A stretch of 64,000 bases of DNA from Owenweeksia sp965214115 (GCA_965214115.1 CBDCAU010000001.1:186001-250000); one strand, 5' to 3'. Positions 41,112 to 50,906 are shown, numbered from the stretch's first letter. A program made the numbers and translations. Notes: generated from the letters alone by a model not told the origin.

Positions 41112-42035
41112 TCAACTTAGCAACGAATAGGTAACCAGTAACTTACCGTCATTTCGCCAGCGAATCCAGCCTTTGCCCACGGTTTTGAAATTGCCGTCCA
41201 AATGTTCCACTTGCATCCATTCATTCTGGAATTGGACAGGTTTCATAAAAACGTGCGGCGTATTTTCCAATCCCGCGTGATCCAGCGGTTTCACCCGCAC
41301 CGGATTTCCCTTGGGGTCGGGGTTTTCGGTGGTGTTTACATTCAAAAGAAAATCCGGCCAATAGTGAAAATTCACGTCGCTGCGCGCCACCCAGCGGGTC
41401 AGCCCGTTTTGGCGGTTCACTTCCACTTGCATCCATTCCGGTGTAAAGCTCACCACCTTAAAATAAAACATATCGTAATCCAGTTTCAGATGCCTCGGCA
41501 TCAGCCAAGGCGGCGCGTAAGTGGTTGATAACCCACCCGTTTCCAGTTGCTTGAAAACAATGCTGTCCGCTGGCAAATGTTCCATCACGGATTTTTCAAG
41601 GTTGGGATTGTAGAAATAAAGCACGGGATTTTCGTAGAATTTTGGCGTGGCCATCCCCAGTCCCATTTCGCCTTTTTCTTCATATAAATTAGGCGCGGAG
41701 ATTTCGGCGAAAGCCAAGGTCCGTGTTTGAAGAAATTCCCTTTTCCATACGCTTTCCTTTTTATTACTATGGATTCGATAGGCAAACCAGCCGATTATTC
41801 CTATCAAAATTATCGTCAAAATCCAATTCAAACGGATGAGCATTTTTCGTGTCATTTTTTTCATTAAAATAAAAGAAAGCACCAAACCCACCACCCCGCC
41901 GATGATGCCGCCAAAGAAAACAATGGTGCCACCGGCCAAGCCTTGGTTTTGCGCGCTCGGGGCAGCCAAGAGCATCCCGATAAAAAATGCAACGGGGAGA
42001 AGCAGAAAGGAGCAAGCCATTTTATACCAGCGCAT
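41112..42035 (-). CDS. Membrane protein of unknown function
   Basis: 307 residues. Three N-terminal membrane segments (MACSFLLLPVAFFIGMLLA, GGTIVFFGGIIGGVVGLVLSFIL, LNWILTIILIGIIGWFAY) anchor a 210-residue domain outside the membrane. The outer part contains repeated sheet motifs with EWMQVEV and EWMQVEHL, which look like two SH3-like folds. No family name recognised; such proteins are fairly common in Bacteroidota. The gene is alone. Confidence 0.72.
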   Translation of the reverse strand: MRWYKMACSFLLLPVAFFIGMLLAAPSAQNQGLAGGTIVFFGGIIGGVVGLVLSFILMKKMTRKMLIRLNWILTIILIGIIGWFAYRIHSNKKESVWKREFLQTRTLAFAEISAPNLYEEKGEMGLGMATPKFYENPVLYFYNPNLEKSVMEHLPADSIVFKQLETGGLSTTYAPPWLMPRHLKLDYDMFYFKVVSFTPEWMQVEVNRQNGLTRWVARSDVNFHYWPDFLLNVNTTENPDPKGNPVRVKPLDHAGLENTPHVFMKPVQFQNEWMQVEHLDGNFKTVGKGWIRWRNDGKLLVTYSLLS

Positions 42036-42118
42036 TGTGCAAGAAATTTTAATTTCTGGCTAAGGTACTGGCCGCGAACCGATTGCGAAATAACCCAAAC
42101 GGGTTAATCGGTTGTTTT

Positions 42119-42475
42119 TCAATAATCGAAAAGGGAAGGAACTTGCTGGGGATCGATGGGCTTGATGAAAAACTTCACCACATTATCATACTCCATCGCG
42201 CGCTGGCGGTCGACATCGCTGATGGAAGTGGTGAGGATGGCCACGGCAATGTTCAGATTCTGTTGGCGGAGGTTTTCCAAAAAATCCCAACCGTCAAAAA
42301 GCGGCATCGCCAAGTCCAGCAGTATCATATCCGGATTTACCATTGCCACTTCTTCCAGCGCCTTTTGCGGATTGGTATGTTCAATCACTTGAGTGTCAGG
42401 AAGGTAGATATCAAGATACTTCTTCATTATGAAGTTGGAGATCTCCTTGTCGTCCACCAGCATTATCGTTTTCAT
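42119..42475 (-). CDS. Single-domain response regulator
   Basis: 118 residues from MKTIMLVDDKE (the frame reads 18 codons further up without meaning). A CheY-like receiver: acidic pair Asp8-Asp9, phosphoacceptor Asp54 in MILLDLAMP, switch Thr/Ser in ILTTSIS and Lys in FFIKPID. No output domain, so it signals by protein contact. A cognate kinase is not adjacent. Confidence 0.9.
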   Translation of the reverse strand: MKTIMLVDDKEISNFIMKKYLDIYLPDTQVIEHTNPQKALEEVAMVNPDMILLDLAMPLFDGWDFLENLRQQNLNIAVAILTTSISDVDRQRAMEYDNVVKFFIKPIDPQQVPSLFDY

Positions 42476-42656
42476 CGTAAATAGAGTTTCGTCTTCGAGT
42501 TTGTAAAAGTAGGGAGGTTCAAACTCCAAAAGCCGACCAATCGTATTAATTTTGATGCAAGAGTCTGATATTCAAAAACTTGAAGAAATAGGTAGGTAAT
42601 CTTTCCCTTACACATTTTCCAATATATACGCCGTTTTCCAATATCGGGAGATAAAT

Positions 42657-43853
42657 TCACGCGATTCTCAAGGCTTCGAACTCTCCCAGCAAACGTTGGC
42701 TGTCCGCACCCAGCCACCCGAGCGCCGTGGCATAGGCGCGCCTGAAATCTACATCAAATGGAACATCGCCATCCTGCAAATTGGAAAGATCGGTCAGCGG
42801 GTTGTACATCCCAGGCTGGCGCAAATGGTTGCCGATAAAGTAGAGATTGCTGGCCATCCCGTGATCGGTTCCATTGCTTTTGTTTTGAGCCACGCGGCGG
42901 CCAAATTCCGAAAAGGTCATAATCAAAACCTCGTCCATCGCGCCCTCCGATTGCAGTTCGGCCACCAGTGCCGCCACGGCCTCCGAGTAGGCGGTCAGGG
43001 TTTGCTCGTGGCGATAAAGCTGTCCTTCGTGCGTATCAAAACCGCCGAGGCTCACGTAATACACCTGCGTTTCCAAGCCCGATAAAATCAGCTCGGCCAC
43101 GGTTTTCAGGTCGCGCCCCAAGCTGGTTTTCGGGAAGCTGCCCTTCGCCGCATAAATTTTGGATTTTTCATAAATGGCTTGGGCCGAGGTAAATGTTTTG
43201 GCATAGGTTTTTTGTAAAAAATCAAGGTGGGGATTTCCATCGGTGGCGCCGGAGGTGGCGGGGCTGGCCGTCGGCTTTTCATTCTTGAAAATACCGGGCT
43301 TGGTCATCGCCATTCCGTTTCGCCTGTGGCCGCGCAGGGCCAAGCTGGTTTGCCCGTTCATTTGGATGGCGTGAAGGGGCGACCCGCAGCCCGCGCAATC
43401 ACTGTCTAAATAACGGCCCAGCCAACCCGTAGAGAGAGTTTGGCCGGCGCCGCTGCCGGTTTGCCAAATGTCCATCGAACGGAAATGCGAACGGTCGGGG
43501 TTGGGGTAGCCCACTTGGTTCACGATGCCCACTTGGCCGTTTTCATATAGCTTGGCCAGCCCTTTCATCGCGGGGTGGAAACCCCATTCGCTGCTCATCT
43601 TCAAGGTTTTTTCGCGGGGCAGCGCAATCTTGGGGCGTTTTTTATAATACACATCGCTGCGGAAAGGCACCACCGTGTTCAGCCCGTCGTTGCCGCCGCT
43701 CAGTTGGATCACGATAAGCTTGCGCTGTCGCGATTCAGCTTGGCTCAACTGGCGCGAACAGGCCGTGAGAAAGCTCGGCAACCAAAATGTGCCCACGCTG
43801 GCCAGCGCCGATTGCTTCAAAAAAGTCCGTCGGTTTTTGTCCATTTTCAACAC
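42657..43853 (-). CDS. DUF1501 family protein (Tat-exported)
   Basis: 398 residues with a twin-arginine signal (NRRTFLKQSALASVGTFWL). The body has LIVIQLSGGNDGLNTVVPF, SHFRSMDIWQTG, YYVSLGGFDTHEGQ and TFSEFGRRVAQNKSNGTDHG, the alkaline-phosphatase-like metal-site pattern of DUF1501. Function unknown; such proteins act in the periplasm. The stop of the upstream DUF1800 gene overlaps its start by seven bases. DUF1800 and DUF1501 are a standard pair in Bacteroidota and Planctomycetes. Confidence 0.92.
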   Translation of the reverse strand: MLKMDKNRRTFLKQSALASVGTFWLPSFLTACSRQLSQAESRQRKLIVIQLSGGNDGLNTVVPFRSDVYYKKRPKIALPREKTLKMSSEWGFHPAMKGLAKLYENGQVGIVNQVGYPNPDRSHFRSMDIWQTGSGAGQTLSTGWLGRYLDSDCAGCGSPLHAIQMNGQTSLALRGHRRNGMAMTKPGIFKNEKPTASPATSGATDGNPHLDFLQKTYAKTFTSAQAIYEKSKIYAAKGSFPKTSLGRDLKTVAELILSGLETQVYYVSLGGFDTHEGQLYRHEQTLTAYSEAVAALVAELQSEGAMDEVLIMTFSEFGRRVAQNKSNGTDHGMASNLYFIGNHLRQPGMYNPLTDLSNLQDGDVPFDVDFRRAYATALGWLGADSQRLLGEFEALRIA

Positions 43854-45235
43854 AATTGATATTCGGGCATTTTGGAAAATTCGATGGCCGCCAGCAGGTA
43901 ATTGTTCTGCTTTTTAGAGGTGGCCATTGAGGTAACCTGCAAATTTACAGGCACTTGAAACATATAATCCAGCAAATCGTACAGCAGGTTTTGGTGGGAA
44001 ATTTCGGCCACGTCTTTCTTAAAAGCCGCGGTGTCCATTTGCAGGCCAAAACCCCCGTCTTTCTTGAGCGCTCGGTACAGCGGACGGTCTTCTTTGTCAG
44101 ATTTGTCCAGTTTTTTGAGCATCGCTGGGCGTAGCATCATCGGCATCAGGGCGGCGCGAGCGATAACGGTGTTAGCCGTAATCCAACTGCGGCCGCCCGG
44201 CCAGCCTGCCACGTTGGGCGGCGAGAGCAAAATCTGCCCCAGTGCCTTTTCGATGCGCCAAATGCCCCGTTCGTTTTCCCAGCGCAGGTGCATCATTTTT
44301 TGGATGCCGGCCATCAGTTCGGTGGGCGATTTTATCAGAACACCGATGTTTTCATCCTCATAAAACCACCGCGACTCCAACATTTCGCGCAGCAATTTTG
44401 AAATATCGTAATTGGAATCGAAAAACCGTTGCGCCAATTTTGCGAGGCGCGCTTCGGGAATAGTGTGATCATTCACCAAAAAAGCGTACAGTTTGCGGAC
44501 GACCAAAAGCGCGGTTTCTCTTTTTTCCAACAGCAAATCCAGAACATCATCGCCTTGAAAGTTTTTGGTTTTTCCAAAAATGGTTTTCGCCCCGCCGTCG
44601 TGCCGTTTCTCGCGAAATTCAAAACGGCCGCGCTCATCGTACGTCCAGCCCGTAAAAGCGCGCGCGGCTTCTTTTACATCTTTTTCGGTGTAATTTCCTT
44701 TTCCGATGGTGAACAGTTCCATCAACTCGCGGGCAAAATTTTCGTTGGGCGCGCCCTTGCGATTGTTGCGGTTGCTCAGGAATTTCAGCATCGTGGCGGT
44801 TTTAGAAACCTCGTGCAGCAGCGTGCCAAAATTGCCCAGCGCATTTTCGCGCAAAACCTCCAAATAGTCTTTTAGCAGAATGGGATCTTTGATGGTGGCC
44901 GCAAAATGCCCGTGCCAAAAAAGAGCCATCTTCTCGCGCAAGAAACCTTCGGAAAAAGCCATTTCATTCGTCCAAGTCACGTTGAGTTCTTTGCGGCTGC
45001 GGCTTCTCTTTTTTAGAAATTGCTTTTGCTGCATTTCGTTTCTATTAGGAGCGGCCGTTTCCTCATACGAAATAAAATTGTTGATTTTCAACGGTTTGTA
45101 CTTTTTCGCAGCATCGAAAATCCGGTCGAGGATGATTTTTCGCTCGCTGTTTTTCTCACTTTCGATTTTTCGCAAAGACGCACCGAAACCCGTTCGCCAA
45201 TAGAGATGCTGGAGGTGCAGTTGGGAGAGTTTCAT
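43847..45235 (-). CDS. DUF1800 family protein
   Basis: 462 residues. The DUF1800 features include MAFSEGFLREKMALFWHGHFAAT, LLHEVSKTATMLKFLSNRNNRKGAPNENFARELMELFTIG (NExxARExxELxTxG) and the C-terminal helix-rich LSPPNVAGWPGGRSWI (the P-P-x-V-x-G-W-P-G-G motif). There is no clear signal peptide. It is paired with the DUF1501 gene by a seven-base overlap; both are thought to act together on an unknown polymer or secreted substrate. Confidence 0.92.
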   Translation of the reverse strand: MKLSQLHLQHLYWRTGFGASLRKIESEKNSERKIILDRIFDAAKKYKPLKINNFISYEETAAPNRNEMQQKQFLKKRSRSRKELNVTWTNEMAFSEGFLREKMALFWHGHFAATIKDPILLKDYLEVLRENALGNFGTLLHEVSKTATMLKFLSNRNNRKGAPNENFARELMELFTIGKGNYTEKDVKEAARAFTGWTYDERGRFEFREKRHDGGAKTIFGKTKNFQGDDVLDLLLEKRETALLVVRKLYAFLVNDHTIPEARLAKLAQRFFDSNYDISKLLREMLESRWFYEDENIGVLIKSPTELMAGIQKMMHLRWENERGIWRIEKALGQILLSPPNVAGWPGGRSWITANTVIARAALMPMMLRPAMLKKLDKSDKEDRPLYRALKKDGGFGLQMDTAAFKKDVAEISHQNLLYDLLDYMFQVPVNLQVTSMATSKKQNNYLLAAIEFSKMPEYQLC

Positions 45236-45281
45236 TAGCAGGGCAAGTTTTCTTAAAAACCGAATAACATCAAAAAACGCA

Positions 45282-46034
45282 TCAACTATTGGCGAACTTC
45301 TCGCTCACCAAATCGGGAAAATCCGGTTTCATTTCTTTCAATTTGTTTAATACAATTTCGCAGGCTTTATAGGTTCTCGCCCAACGTTGATTGGTGGGGA
45401 TAATATGCCACGGAATGGTATCGCATTTTGTGAGAATTTTTTCATATACTTTAATAAAAGAATCCCAATTCTCGCGGGTGCTCCAATCGCCGTCGCTGTG
45501 TTTGTAATGTTTTTTGGGATTTTCCACGCGCTCCATCAGTTGCTTTTCCTGTTCGTTTTTTGAAATGTGGAGGAAAAATTTCACGATTTCCGTGCCTTCG
45601 TTCACCAGCATTTTTTCAAAATCATTGATGGCTTCGTACCGATTTTCTATTTGATTTTCAGGAAGATAGCCATACACACTGGGTACTAAAATATCTTCGT
45701 AATGCGAGCGGTTGAAAATTTTAATCTGCCCTTTTTTGGGAACTTCTTGATGGATGCGCCATAAAAAATCGTGGGCAAATTCTTCATCGGAAGGTTTTTT
45801 AAAAGAGCTGACCGAAATCGCAAAAGGTGGGATGTAGCGTGAAATTCCGCGTACCAAACCGTCCTTTCCCGACGCGTCCATTCCCTGCAAAACAATCAGC
45901 AGCGACTTTTTCTCTTCCGCATAGAGCCTGTGCTGCCACTCCGCAATTTCTTTTTGTAATTGCTTGGTTCTCTGTCGGATGTCTTTTTTGTCCCAATCTT
46001 TGGGAGCGTCGGCGGAAATGTTTTTCAGGTTCAT
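45282..46034 (-). CDS. Polyphosphate kinase 2 family protein
   Basis: 250 residues of the PPK2 family, which moves phosphate between polyphosphate and nucleotides. Walker A-like GMDASGKDG is residues 51-59, Walker B IFNRSHYEDILVPSV, and the lid SxDGDWSTRENWDSF-like region follows. Class (ADP or AMP phosphorylating) cannot be settled by eye; length and SKKPS...EVPKKGQIKIFNRSHYED fit class II-III. The upstream exonuclease-fold gene overlaps its start by four bases. Confidence 0.9.
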   Translation of the reverse strand: MNLKNISADAPKDWDKKDIRQRTKQLQKEIAEWQHRLYAEEKKSLLIVLQGMDASGKDGLVRGISRYIPPFAISVSSFKKPSDEEFAHDFLWRIHQEVPKKGQIKIFNRSHYEDILVPSVYGYLPENQIENRYEAINDFEKMLVNEGTEIVKFFLHISKNEQEKQLMERVENPKKHYKHSDGDWSTRENWDSFIKVYEKILTKCDTIPWHIIPTNQRWARTYKACEIVLNKLKEMKPDFPDLVSEKFANS

Positions 46035-47077
46035 TCGAAATAAAGATAAATGGGAAGGTGGTCGGAAAAACCGCCGTAATAATTGGGGCCGCCGTAGGTG
46101 GCATTGGGTTTTTGGCCGCCGTCTTTGTAAGTGAAAATCAGGTCGGGACTTTTTAAAATTTTCGCATCTTTTCCTTTGATTTTCAATCCATTTTCATCAA
46201 GCAGTCCGCGCGAAACAATCATTTGGTCAAACACCATCCACTCGCGGCGGTAGGAAATCGTGCCCTTGCTTTTTTCTTGGTCGTCCGTCATCAAGTTCAC
46301 CAAATCGGAGCGAGAGTTTTCTGCGCCCGCCTGTAAAATTCCGATGAGACTTTTGTCGTTTGGCATATCGTTGAAATCTCCCACAATCAGGAAGTTAGCG
46401 CTTGGATTCTCTTCTACAATGCGATTCATTTTTGCTCGCAAAACGTGGGCGGCCCGCAGTCTTTTCGGCTCGGTTTCGGCCGTGCCTTCGCGGCGGCTGC
46501 TCCAGTGATTCACAAAAACGTGCAAAATTTCAGCGTTTTTATCTTCCAATTTCACATATAAAATATCACGCGTTTTCATATCTCGATTCCAATCGAAATT
46601 GATAGCTAATTTTTCAGAATCTTTAGTCGAAAAAACCTCGGAATCTATCAAAAGGGCATTGTCTATTCCGCGCGCGTCCGGCGAATCGAAATGGGCGATT
46701 TGGTAATGTGCGGCGCGCGGGCCCAGCGCGTCGCGCAAATCTTTCAGTACGGTTTCATTTTCAATTTCCACCAATCCGATGAGCGCCGGAATTTGGCCGT
46801 CCAAATCCAGAATCGCTTGGGTCAGATTTTCCAGTTTTTTAAAATACCGTTTGGAATTCCATTGCTGTCGTCCGTTCGGCGTAAAATCGTCATCGCGGGT
46901 GAGCGGGTCGTCGATGGTATCAAAAAGATTTTCCACATTGTAGAAAAACGCGCTCCGCCCAGCAGCGGCCTGCATATCTTTTTCTATTGTAGTGTTTTGA
47001 CTTTCAACAGGTTCGGCTGCATTTTGACAGGCGGAAAAAATCCCAAAAAGGAAAAGTACGCCGAGTTTTTTGGTCAT
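46031..47077 (-). CDS. Endonuclease/exonuclease/phosphatase-family lipoprotein
   Basis: 348 residues; lipobox FGIFSAC (Cys17), so lipid-anchored. The EEP fold is visible in AAAGRSAFFYNVENLFDTIDD (DxxNVENLFD metal site), LIGLVEIENETVLKDLRDAL (Glu), FVNHWSSRREG, NFLIVGDFNDMPND and FSDHLPIYLYFE (the SDH motif). Substrate could be extracellular DNA or a phosphate ester. It overlaps the PPK2 gene by four bases. Confidence 0.9.
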   Translation of the reverse strand: MTKKLGVLFLFGIFSACQNAAEPVESQNTTIEKDMQAAAGRSAFFYNVENLFDTIDDPLTRDDDFTPNGRQQWNSKRYFKKLENLTQAILDLDGQIPALIGLVEIENETVLKDLRDALGPRAAHYQIAHFDSPDARGIDNALLIDSEVFSTKDSEKLAINFDWNRDMKTRDILYVKLEDKNAEILHVFVNHWSSRREGTAETEPKRLRAAHVLRAKMNRIVEENPSANFLIVGDFNDMPNDKSLIGILQAGAENSRSDLVNLMTDDQEKSKGTISYRREWMVFDQMIVSRGLLDENGLKIKGKDAKILKSPDLIFTYKDGGQKPNATYGGPNYYGGFSDHLPIYLYFE

Positions 47078-47124
47078 TTTGAAAATGCGGTTTTAAAAAT
47101 TCGAAGATACAAGCGCGGGCAAAA

Positions 47125-48213
47125 TCAAAAATCCAAGGTTAGTTGCACCACCTCGGTTTTCCGTTCCGCTTCCAAATTGGAAAGCGTGATGCCTAGCAAG
47201 CGCACGGGTTTTTCGGGAAACGGCTGCGTCAGCAATTCGAAGATTTTAGCCAAGATAATTTCGCGTTCCGAAATATATTCCGAAAAGGAAAAACTACGCG
47301 TATGAATCTCAAAATCAAAAGATTTCAGTTTTAGCGTCACCGTTTTTCCTTTCGCTTTCGCAGTAATAATGCGCTCTTCCAATTTGTCCATTATCCCGCG
47401 CAGTGCGGCCTTCATTTCGTCTTCCGTTTTCAAATCGTTGGAAAAAGTCCGCTCCGCCCCGATGGATTTTCGGATGCGATCGGGTTTCACTTCGCTGCGG
47501 TGGATGCCTCTTACAATATTAAAATAATGCAAACCGCTTTTGCCAAATTCACGAATCAAATCTGCCTGTTCCCAACTTTTTAAATCTGCGCCATTTTGGA
47601 TGCCGAGCCGCTGCATTTTTTCCGCCGTTTTGGCGCCAATCCCGTAAAATTTTCGAATGGGAAGTTGCTCCAAAAATTTCAGGACATCCTCCGGCATTAT
47701 CGTTTTTTGACCGTTCGGTTTGTTAATGTCCGAGGCCACTTTTGCCAAAAATTTAATCACGGAAATGCCCGCCGAAGCGGTCAGTTGCGTTTCTTCAAAA
47801 ATGCGCCGCCGTATTTCCTTGGCGATTTTGGTAGCGGTGGGGATTCCTTTTTTGTTTTCGGTCACGTCTAAATAGGCTTCGTCCAGCGAAAGCGGCTCCA
47901 CCAAATCGGTGAATTCCAAAAAGATGGCGCGGATTTGCTGTGAGACGGCGCGGTATTTTTCGAAATTGGGTTTTACAAAAATCAAATCGGGGCAGCGGCG
48001 CGCGGCAATCGCGGAGGCCATCGCCGAATGGATGCCGAATTTCCGCGCTTCGTAGCTGGCGGCGGCCACCACCCCGCGCTGTTTGCTGCCGCCCACCGCC
48101 AGTGGTTTTCCGCGCAATTCGGGATGGTCGCGCTGTTCCACGCTGGCGTAAAACGCGTCCATATCCACGTGGATGATTTTGCGGTGGGGTGCGGGAGTGG
48201 CGATTTTGCTCAA
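47125..48213 (-). CDS. dinB: DNA polymerase IV
   Basis: A Y-family translesion polymerase, 362 residues. The catalytic metal ligand Asp17 is in IIHVDMDAFYASVEQRD, the second acidic pair in SLDEAYLDVTENK, the steric gate Phe/Tyr in the first motif, and the thumb in GISVIKFLAKVASDINKPNGQ. The C-terminal little finger ends LTLDF, a possible clamp-binding tail (VVQLTLDF). An inverted repeat lies just upstream of the start. Confidence 0.95.
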   Translation of the reverse strand: MSKIATPAPHRKIIHVDMDAFYASVEQRDHPELRGKPLAVGGSKQRGVVAAASYEARKFGIHSAMASAIAARRCPDLIFVKPNFEKYRAVSQQIRAIFLEFTDLVEPLSLDEAYLDVTENKKGIPTATKIAKEIRRRIFEETQLTASAGISVIKFLAKVASDINKPNGQKTIMPEDVLKFLEQLPIRKFYGIGAKTAEKMQRLGIQNGADLKSWEQADLIREFGKSGLHYFNIVRGIHRSEVKPDRIRKSIGAERTFSNDLKTEDEMKAALRGIMDKLEERIITAKAKGKTVTLKLKSFDFEIHTRSFSFSEYISEREIILAKIFELLTQPFPEKPVRLLGITLSNLEAERKTEVVQLTLDF

Positions 48214-48230
48214 TGCTTAAATTGAAAATG

Positions 48231-48266
48231 CTCGATCATCTGTAAGAAAATACTCAGATGATTGAG
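48231..48266. promoter_or_regulatory. Inverted repeat upstream of dinB
   Basis: CTCGATCATCTG and CAGATGATTGAG are reverse complements with one mismatch, spaced by 12 bases, and lie 18-53 bases before the dinB start. It might be a damage-response operator or an mRNA hairpin. Confidence 0.4.
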
Positions 48267-48372
48267 TAAAATAGAAATGTAGTACTAACTATTTAGAAAT
48301 TAGATAACTGTAAAATTATTTTCAGATAAAAACGAAATGATTTTGGGAATGGCAATCTTGAGATAACCTTGC

Positions 48373-49365
48373 TCACTTCCCAATCTCCCCGCGCTTTTTC
48401 TTTTTCAAATTCACCAATTCTTTCCCCTCCGTAAAGTGGTCAAAACTTTGGACGACCGATTTGTTAGGCCAGCGGATGTCCACCTTCATTTCAGGGATGT
48501 TGTAAATGGCCGTATAAAGCGTCATAAACCGCTTGCTTTCGTTTTTGTGATACAGCGGCAACTGGAAAAATTTCTTGATGACCTCTTGTTTTTCCAAATA
48601 AGGATTGGTGAGAAATTCGTCCAAAAATTCTTTGCGCTCCAAAGTACCCGTGTAGGCGGCGTATTCGTCCCATTCTACTTTTCCCTGGTGGTTGGTGGAA
48701 ACCCAATTGTCCACCTCCTCGGTGGGGCGGTCGGGCGATAGAAAAAGCGTTGAATACGAACCAGTTTTATCGATAATCGCAATATTGTAGGCCATATGCG
48801 AAGGGATTCTTTTGAACGCCGCGACGGCTTGCGGGGTCGTTTGGCAAGTTTCCAAAACATAGCGCACGATGAGCGGGATGCCGAAACCCTTCCCCACGAT
48901 TTTGCGCCCGCCAAAGGTGAGCGAAACCGCCAGCCCGCTGCCGTTGATGCCGTCCAGCAAGCCCCAGTTGCAATCGGAAACACCGATGACCGGCTGCAGC
49001 CAATCGGATTTCCAAAGAACCCCATCAAAAAATTTCGGATCGTAATCGTAGTTGCGGATGATGCCGAAGGGCGGTTTGTTCCAAGCCAGCTGCGTGCAGC
49101 CACTCATATAGGCGGGGGGCCGCCACAGGCTGAGGTAGCGCGAGACCAAATCGCCGTTGCCCGCCAGTTTGCACAATTCCTCATAAATGGGGAGCAGCTC
49201 GGGCATATATTTTTCCAGTTTGCTTATACAGGTCAAATAGCCCTTGCGGGCTGTCAAACCTTCTTGGACGTACCATTTTTCATAATACGGCCAAGTCTTG
49301 TCAAACTGTTTTTTCCATTTTTCGCCAGGTCTGTCCTCCTCTACGCTTTTTAGCGCTACAAACAT
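48373..49365 (-). CDS. C45-family (acyl-CoA:6-aminopenicillanate acyltransferase-like) Ntn hydrolase
   Basis: 330 residues from MFVALKSVEEDRPG. The nucleophile is probably Cys90, in AYMSGCTQLAW (GC-T motif at the self-cleavage site), followed by the Ntn pattern PPFGIIRNYDYDP, GVSDCNWGLLDGINGSGLAVSLTFGGR and YNIAIIDKTGSYSTLFLSPD. Members cleave or form amide bonds on amines and acyl groups. It ends the pair with the ATP-grasp gene (two bases apart), which suggests they act on the same conjugate, one making an amide bond and the other cutting it. Substrate unknown. Confidence 0.83.
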   Translation of the reverse strand: MFVALKSVEEDRPGEKWKKQFDKTWPYYEKWYVQEGLTARKGYLTCISKLEKYMPELLPIYEELCKLAGNGDLVSRYLSLWRPPAYMSGCTQLAWNKPPFGIIRNYDYDPKFFDGVLWKSDWLQPVIGVSDCNWGLLDGINGSGLAVSLTFGGRKIVGKGFGIPLIVRYVLETCQTTPQAVAAFKRIPSHMAYNIAIIDKTGSYSTLFLSPDRPTEEVDNWVSTNHQGKVEWDEYAAYTGTLERKEFLDEFLTNPYLEKQEVIKKFFQLPLYHKNESKRFMTLYTAIYNIPEMKVDIRWPNKSVVQSFDHFTEGKELVNLKKKKRGEIGK

Positions 49366-49367
49366 TG

Positions 49368-50876
49368 TTACATCATTTTGAATCCGCCCACTTCGGCAAT
49401 TTTTTGCTGGGCAAATTGGGCGTTGCTCGGAGCGGTGGTCAGGTACATCGCCTTGATGGCGTTTATCCAAGTGCGGGCGCGGTCTTTCAGTTGGAAATCG
49501 TCCGTCATCAATCGGCCGCGCATTACCAATATGCCAATGTCGGCACCTTCATATAAATAATCGCCTTGGCGGATGATGCGCAGGAAAAATGCCTCGCTCT
49601 CGCTTTCCACGGCGCGGCGGTGCGTGTCCATCCGGTCGAAGATTACCGTGCCGTCACGCTGCATCCCATAAATGCCGCTGCGCGGTGCCGCCGTTACATA
49701 TTCCACCGTATCGGCCGTGTGCTTGATGACGAGCTGCGCCCAACTGTCCATATTTTCTTGGCGCGCCCAGCGCGTGTTTATCGCGTTGGTGTCCAATTTA
49801 AAAGGCACGTCCATAAATTCTAGAATGTGGAACAGGAACAACGGCGCGTCCGAAAGCGCAAACACCGCGTGGTTGGTAATGGAACTGGCGCCGGTGATGC
49901 GCGGGTTCAGCTCGCCGAGGTAAATTTCCTGCGTGTCTTCTTCTATCAAAAAGTCCAGCTCAAAATAGCCGCGATAGCCTTCTTCGCGCAATTGGTCGCC
50001 AAACATTTGGGTGAATTTTCGCGCTTGTTTACGGATTTTCGGTGTAAAAGCATCCGGAAAAATCTCGTTGCCGCACCAGCCACCTTTATAAGGCGTGAGT
50101 TCTTTGAAGCCCACCAACTCCGTCATCAGCGGCGCCACCACGGTGCCCGCCTTGGTGACGCAAGCCTCGATGGCCGCGCCCCGGCAGTTGATTCGCTTCA
50201 TCACTTTCACCTCTTTTTCCGCCTCAATTTCGTCTTTGTGCTTGTTGTAGTCGTCCTCGTTTTTTATAAAAAAAGTAGTGTGGCCACTGTCGCCAAAGGG
50301 GGTTTGAATCACCAAGTCCGTCCCCAATTTATCACCCGAAATTTTACACAGGTTGTTGTAACTGCTCACATTGGAAAGCACGTTGGGAACGCAGGCCACG
50401 CCCGCCTTTTCGGCAATGCGGTTGGTGTTCACTTTGTTGTCCATAAAGGTGCGCATCTCCGCTGAGGGAAACGCCACTTCCAGCCCCAGCTTCTTGGCCA
50501 GCTTTTCAGTTTTTTCATCAAACATCAGGAAAAGCGCCTTGCCCCCCTTGGCCCGACTGCGGATGTAATCCACCACTTCCTTATGTTCCAGCAAATAGTT
50601 GTTGATGTCCTCAATGCTCTGGAATTCCTCGTGCGGCAGTTCTTCGTGGGGCGCAAAAACGTTGGGGTGCATCCCGTCAAAACATTCGATGTAGCAAATG
50701 AACTTGAAACCGCGCACCCATTCGTCCGCGCCCAGCAGGTTGAAGTTGGTGGCGCTGATGAAGTAAATCGGTTTTTCGTTGGTGTAAAAAAAGCGGCGGA
50801 TGTCGGATAGGCCGTTCAGTATGGGGGTTTCAGATTTTTTGGGCGATTTCTTGGCGGGCGTTTTCTTTTGGGCCAT
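49368..50876 (-). CDS. ATP-grasp ligase (biotin-carboxylase-like)
   Basis: 502 residues starting with a basic, Lys/Pro-rich N-tail (AQKKTPAKKSPKK). The ATP-grasp core spans about residues 150-370: DNKVNTNRIAEKAGVACVPNV, LVIQTPFGDSGHTTFFI, VKVMKRINCRGAAIEACVTKAGTVVAPLMTELV and GYFELDFLIEEDTQEIYLGELNPRITGAS (ExNPR metal site). Such ligases join a carboxylate to an amine or thiol. It abuts the C45 gene, and Orn/Lys decarboxylase, nitrilase and aminotransferase genes follow in the same strand further on. Substrate unknown; a role in making a gamma-glutamyl- or amino-acyl-polyamine is a hypothesis. Confidence 0.83.
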   Translation of the reverse strand: MAQKKTPAKKSPKKSETPILNGLSDIRRFFYTNEKPIYFISATNFNLLGADEWVRGFKFICYIECFDGMHPNVFAPHEELPHEEFQSIEDINNYLLEHKEVVDYIRSRAKGGKALFLMFDEKTEKLAKKLGLEVAFPSAEMRTFMDNKVNTNRIAEKAGVACVPNVLSNVSSYNNLCKISGDKLGTDLVIQTPFGDSGHTTFFIKNEDDYNKHKDEIEAEKEVKVMKRINCRGAAIEACVTKAGTVVAPLMTELVGFKELTPYKGGWCGNEIFPDAFTPKIRKQARKFTQMFGDQLREEGYRGYFELDFLIEEDTQEIYLGELNPRITGASSITNHAVFALSDAPLFLFHILEFMDVPFKLDTNAINTRWARQENMDSWAQLVIKHTADTVEYVTAAPRSGIYGMQRDGTVIFDRMDTHRRAVESESEAFFLRIIRQGDYLYEGADIGILVMRGRLMTDDFQLKDRARTWINAIKAMYLTTAPSNAQFAQQKIAEVGGFKMM

Positions 50877-50906
50877 TCGAATAAACTGTTTTGATTAAAA
50901 AATAGA

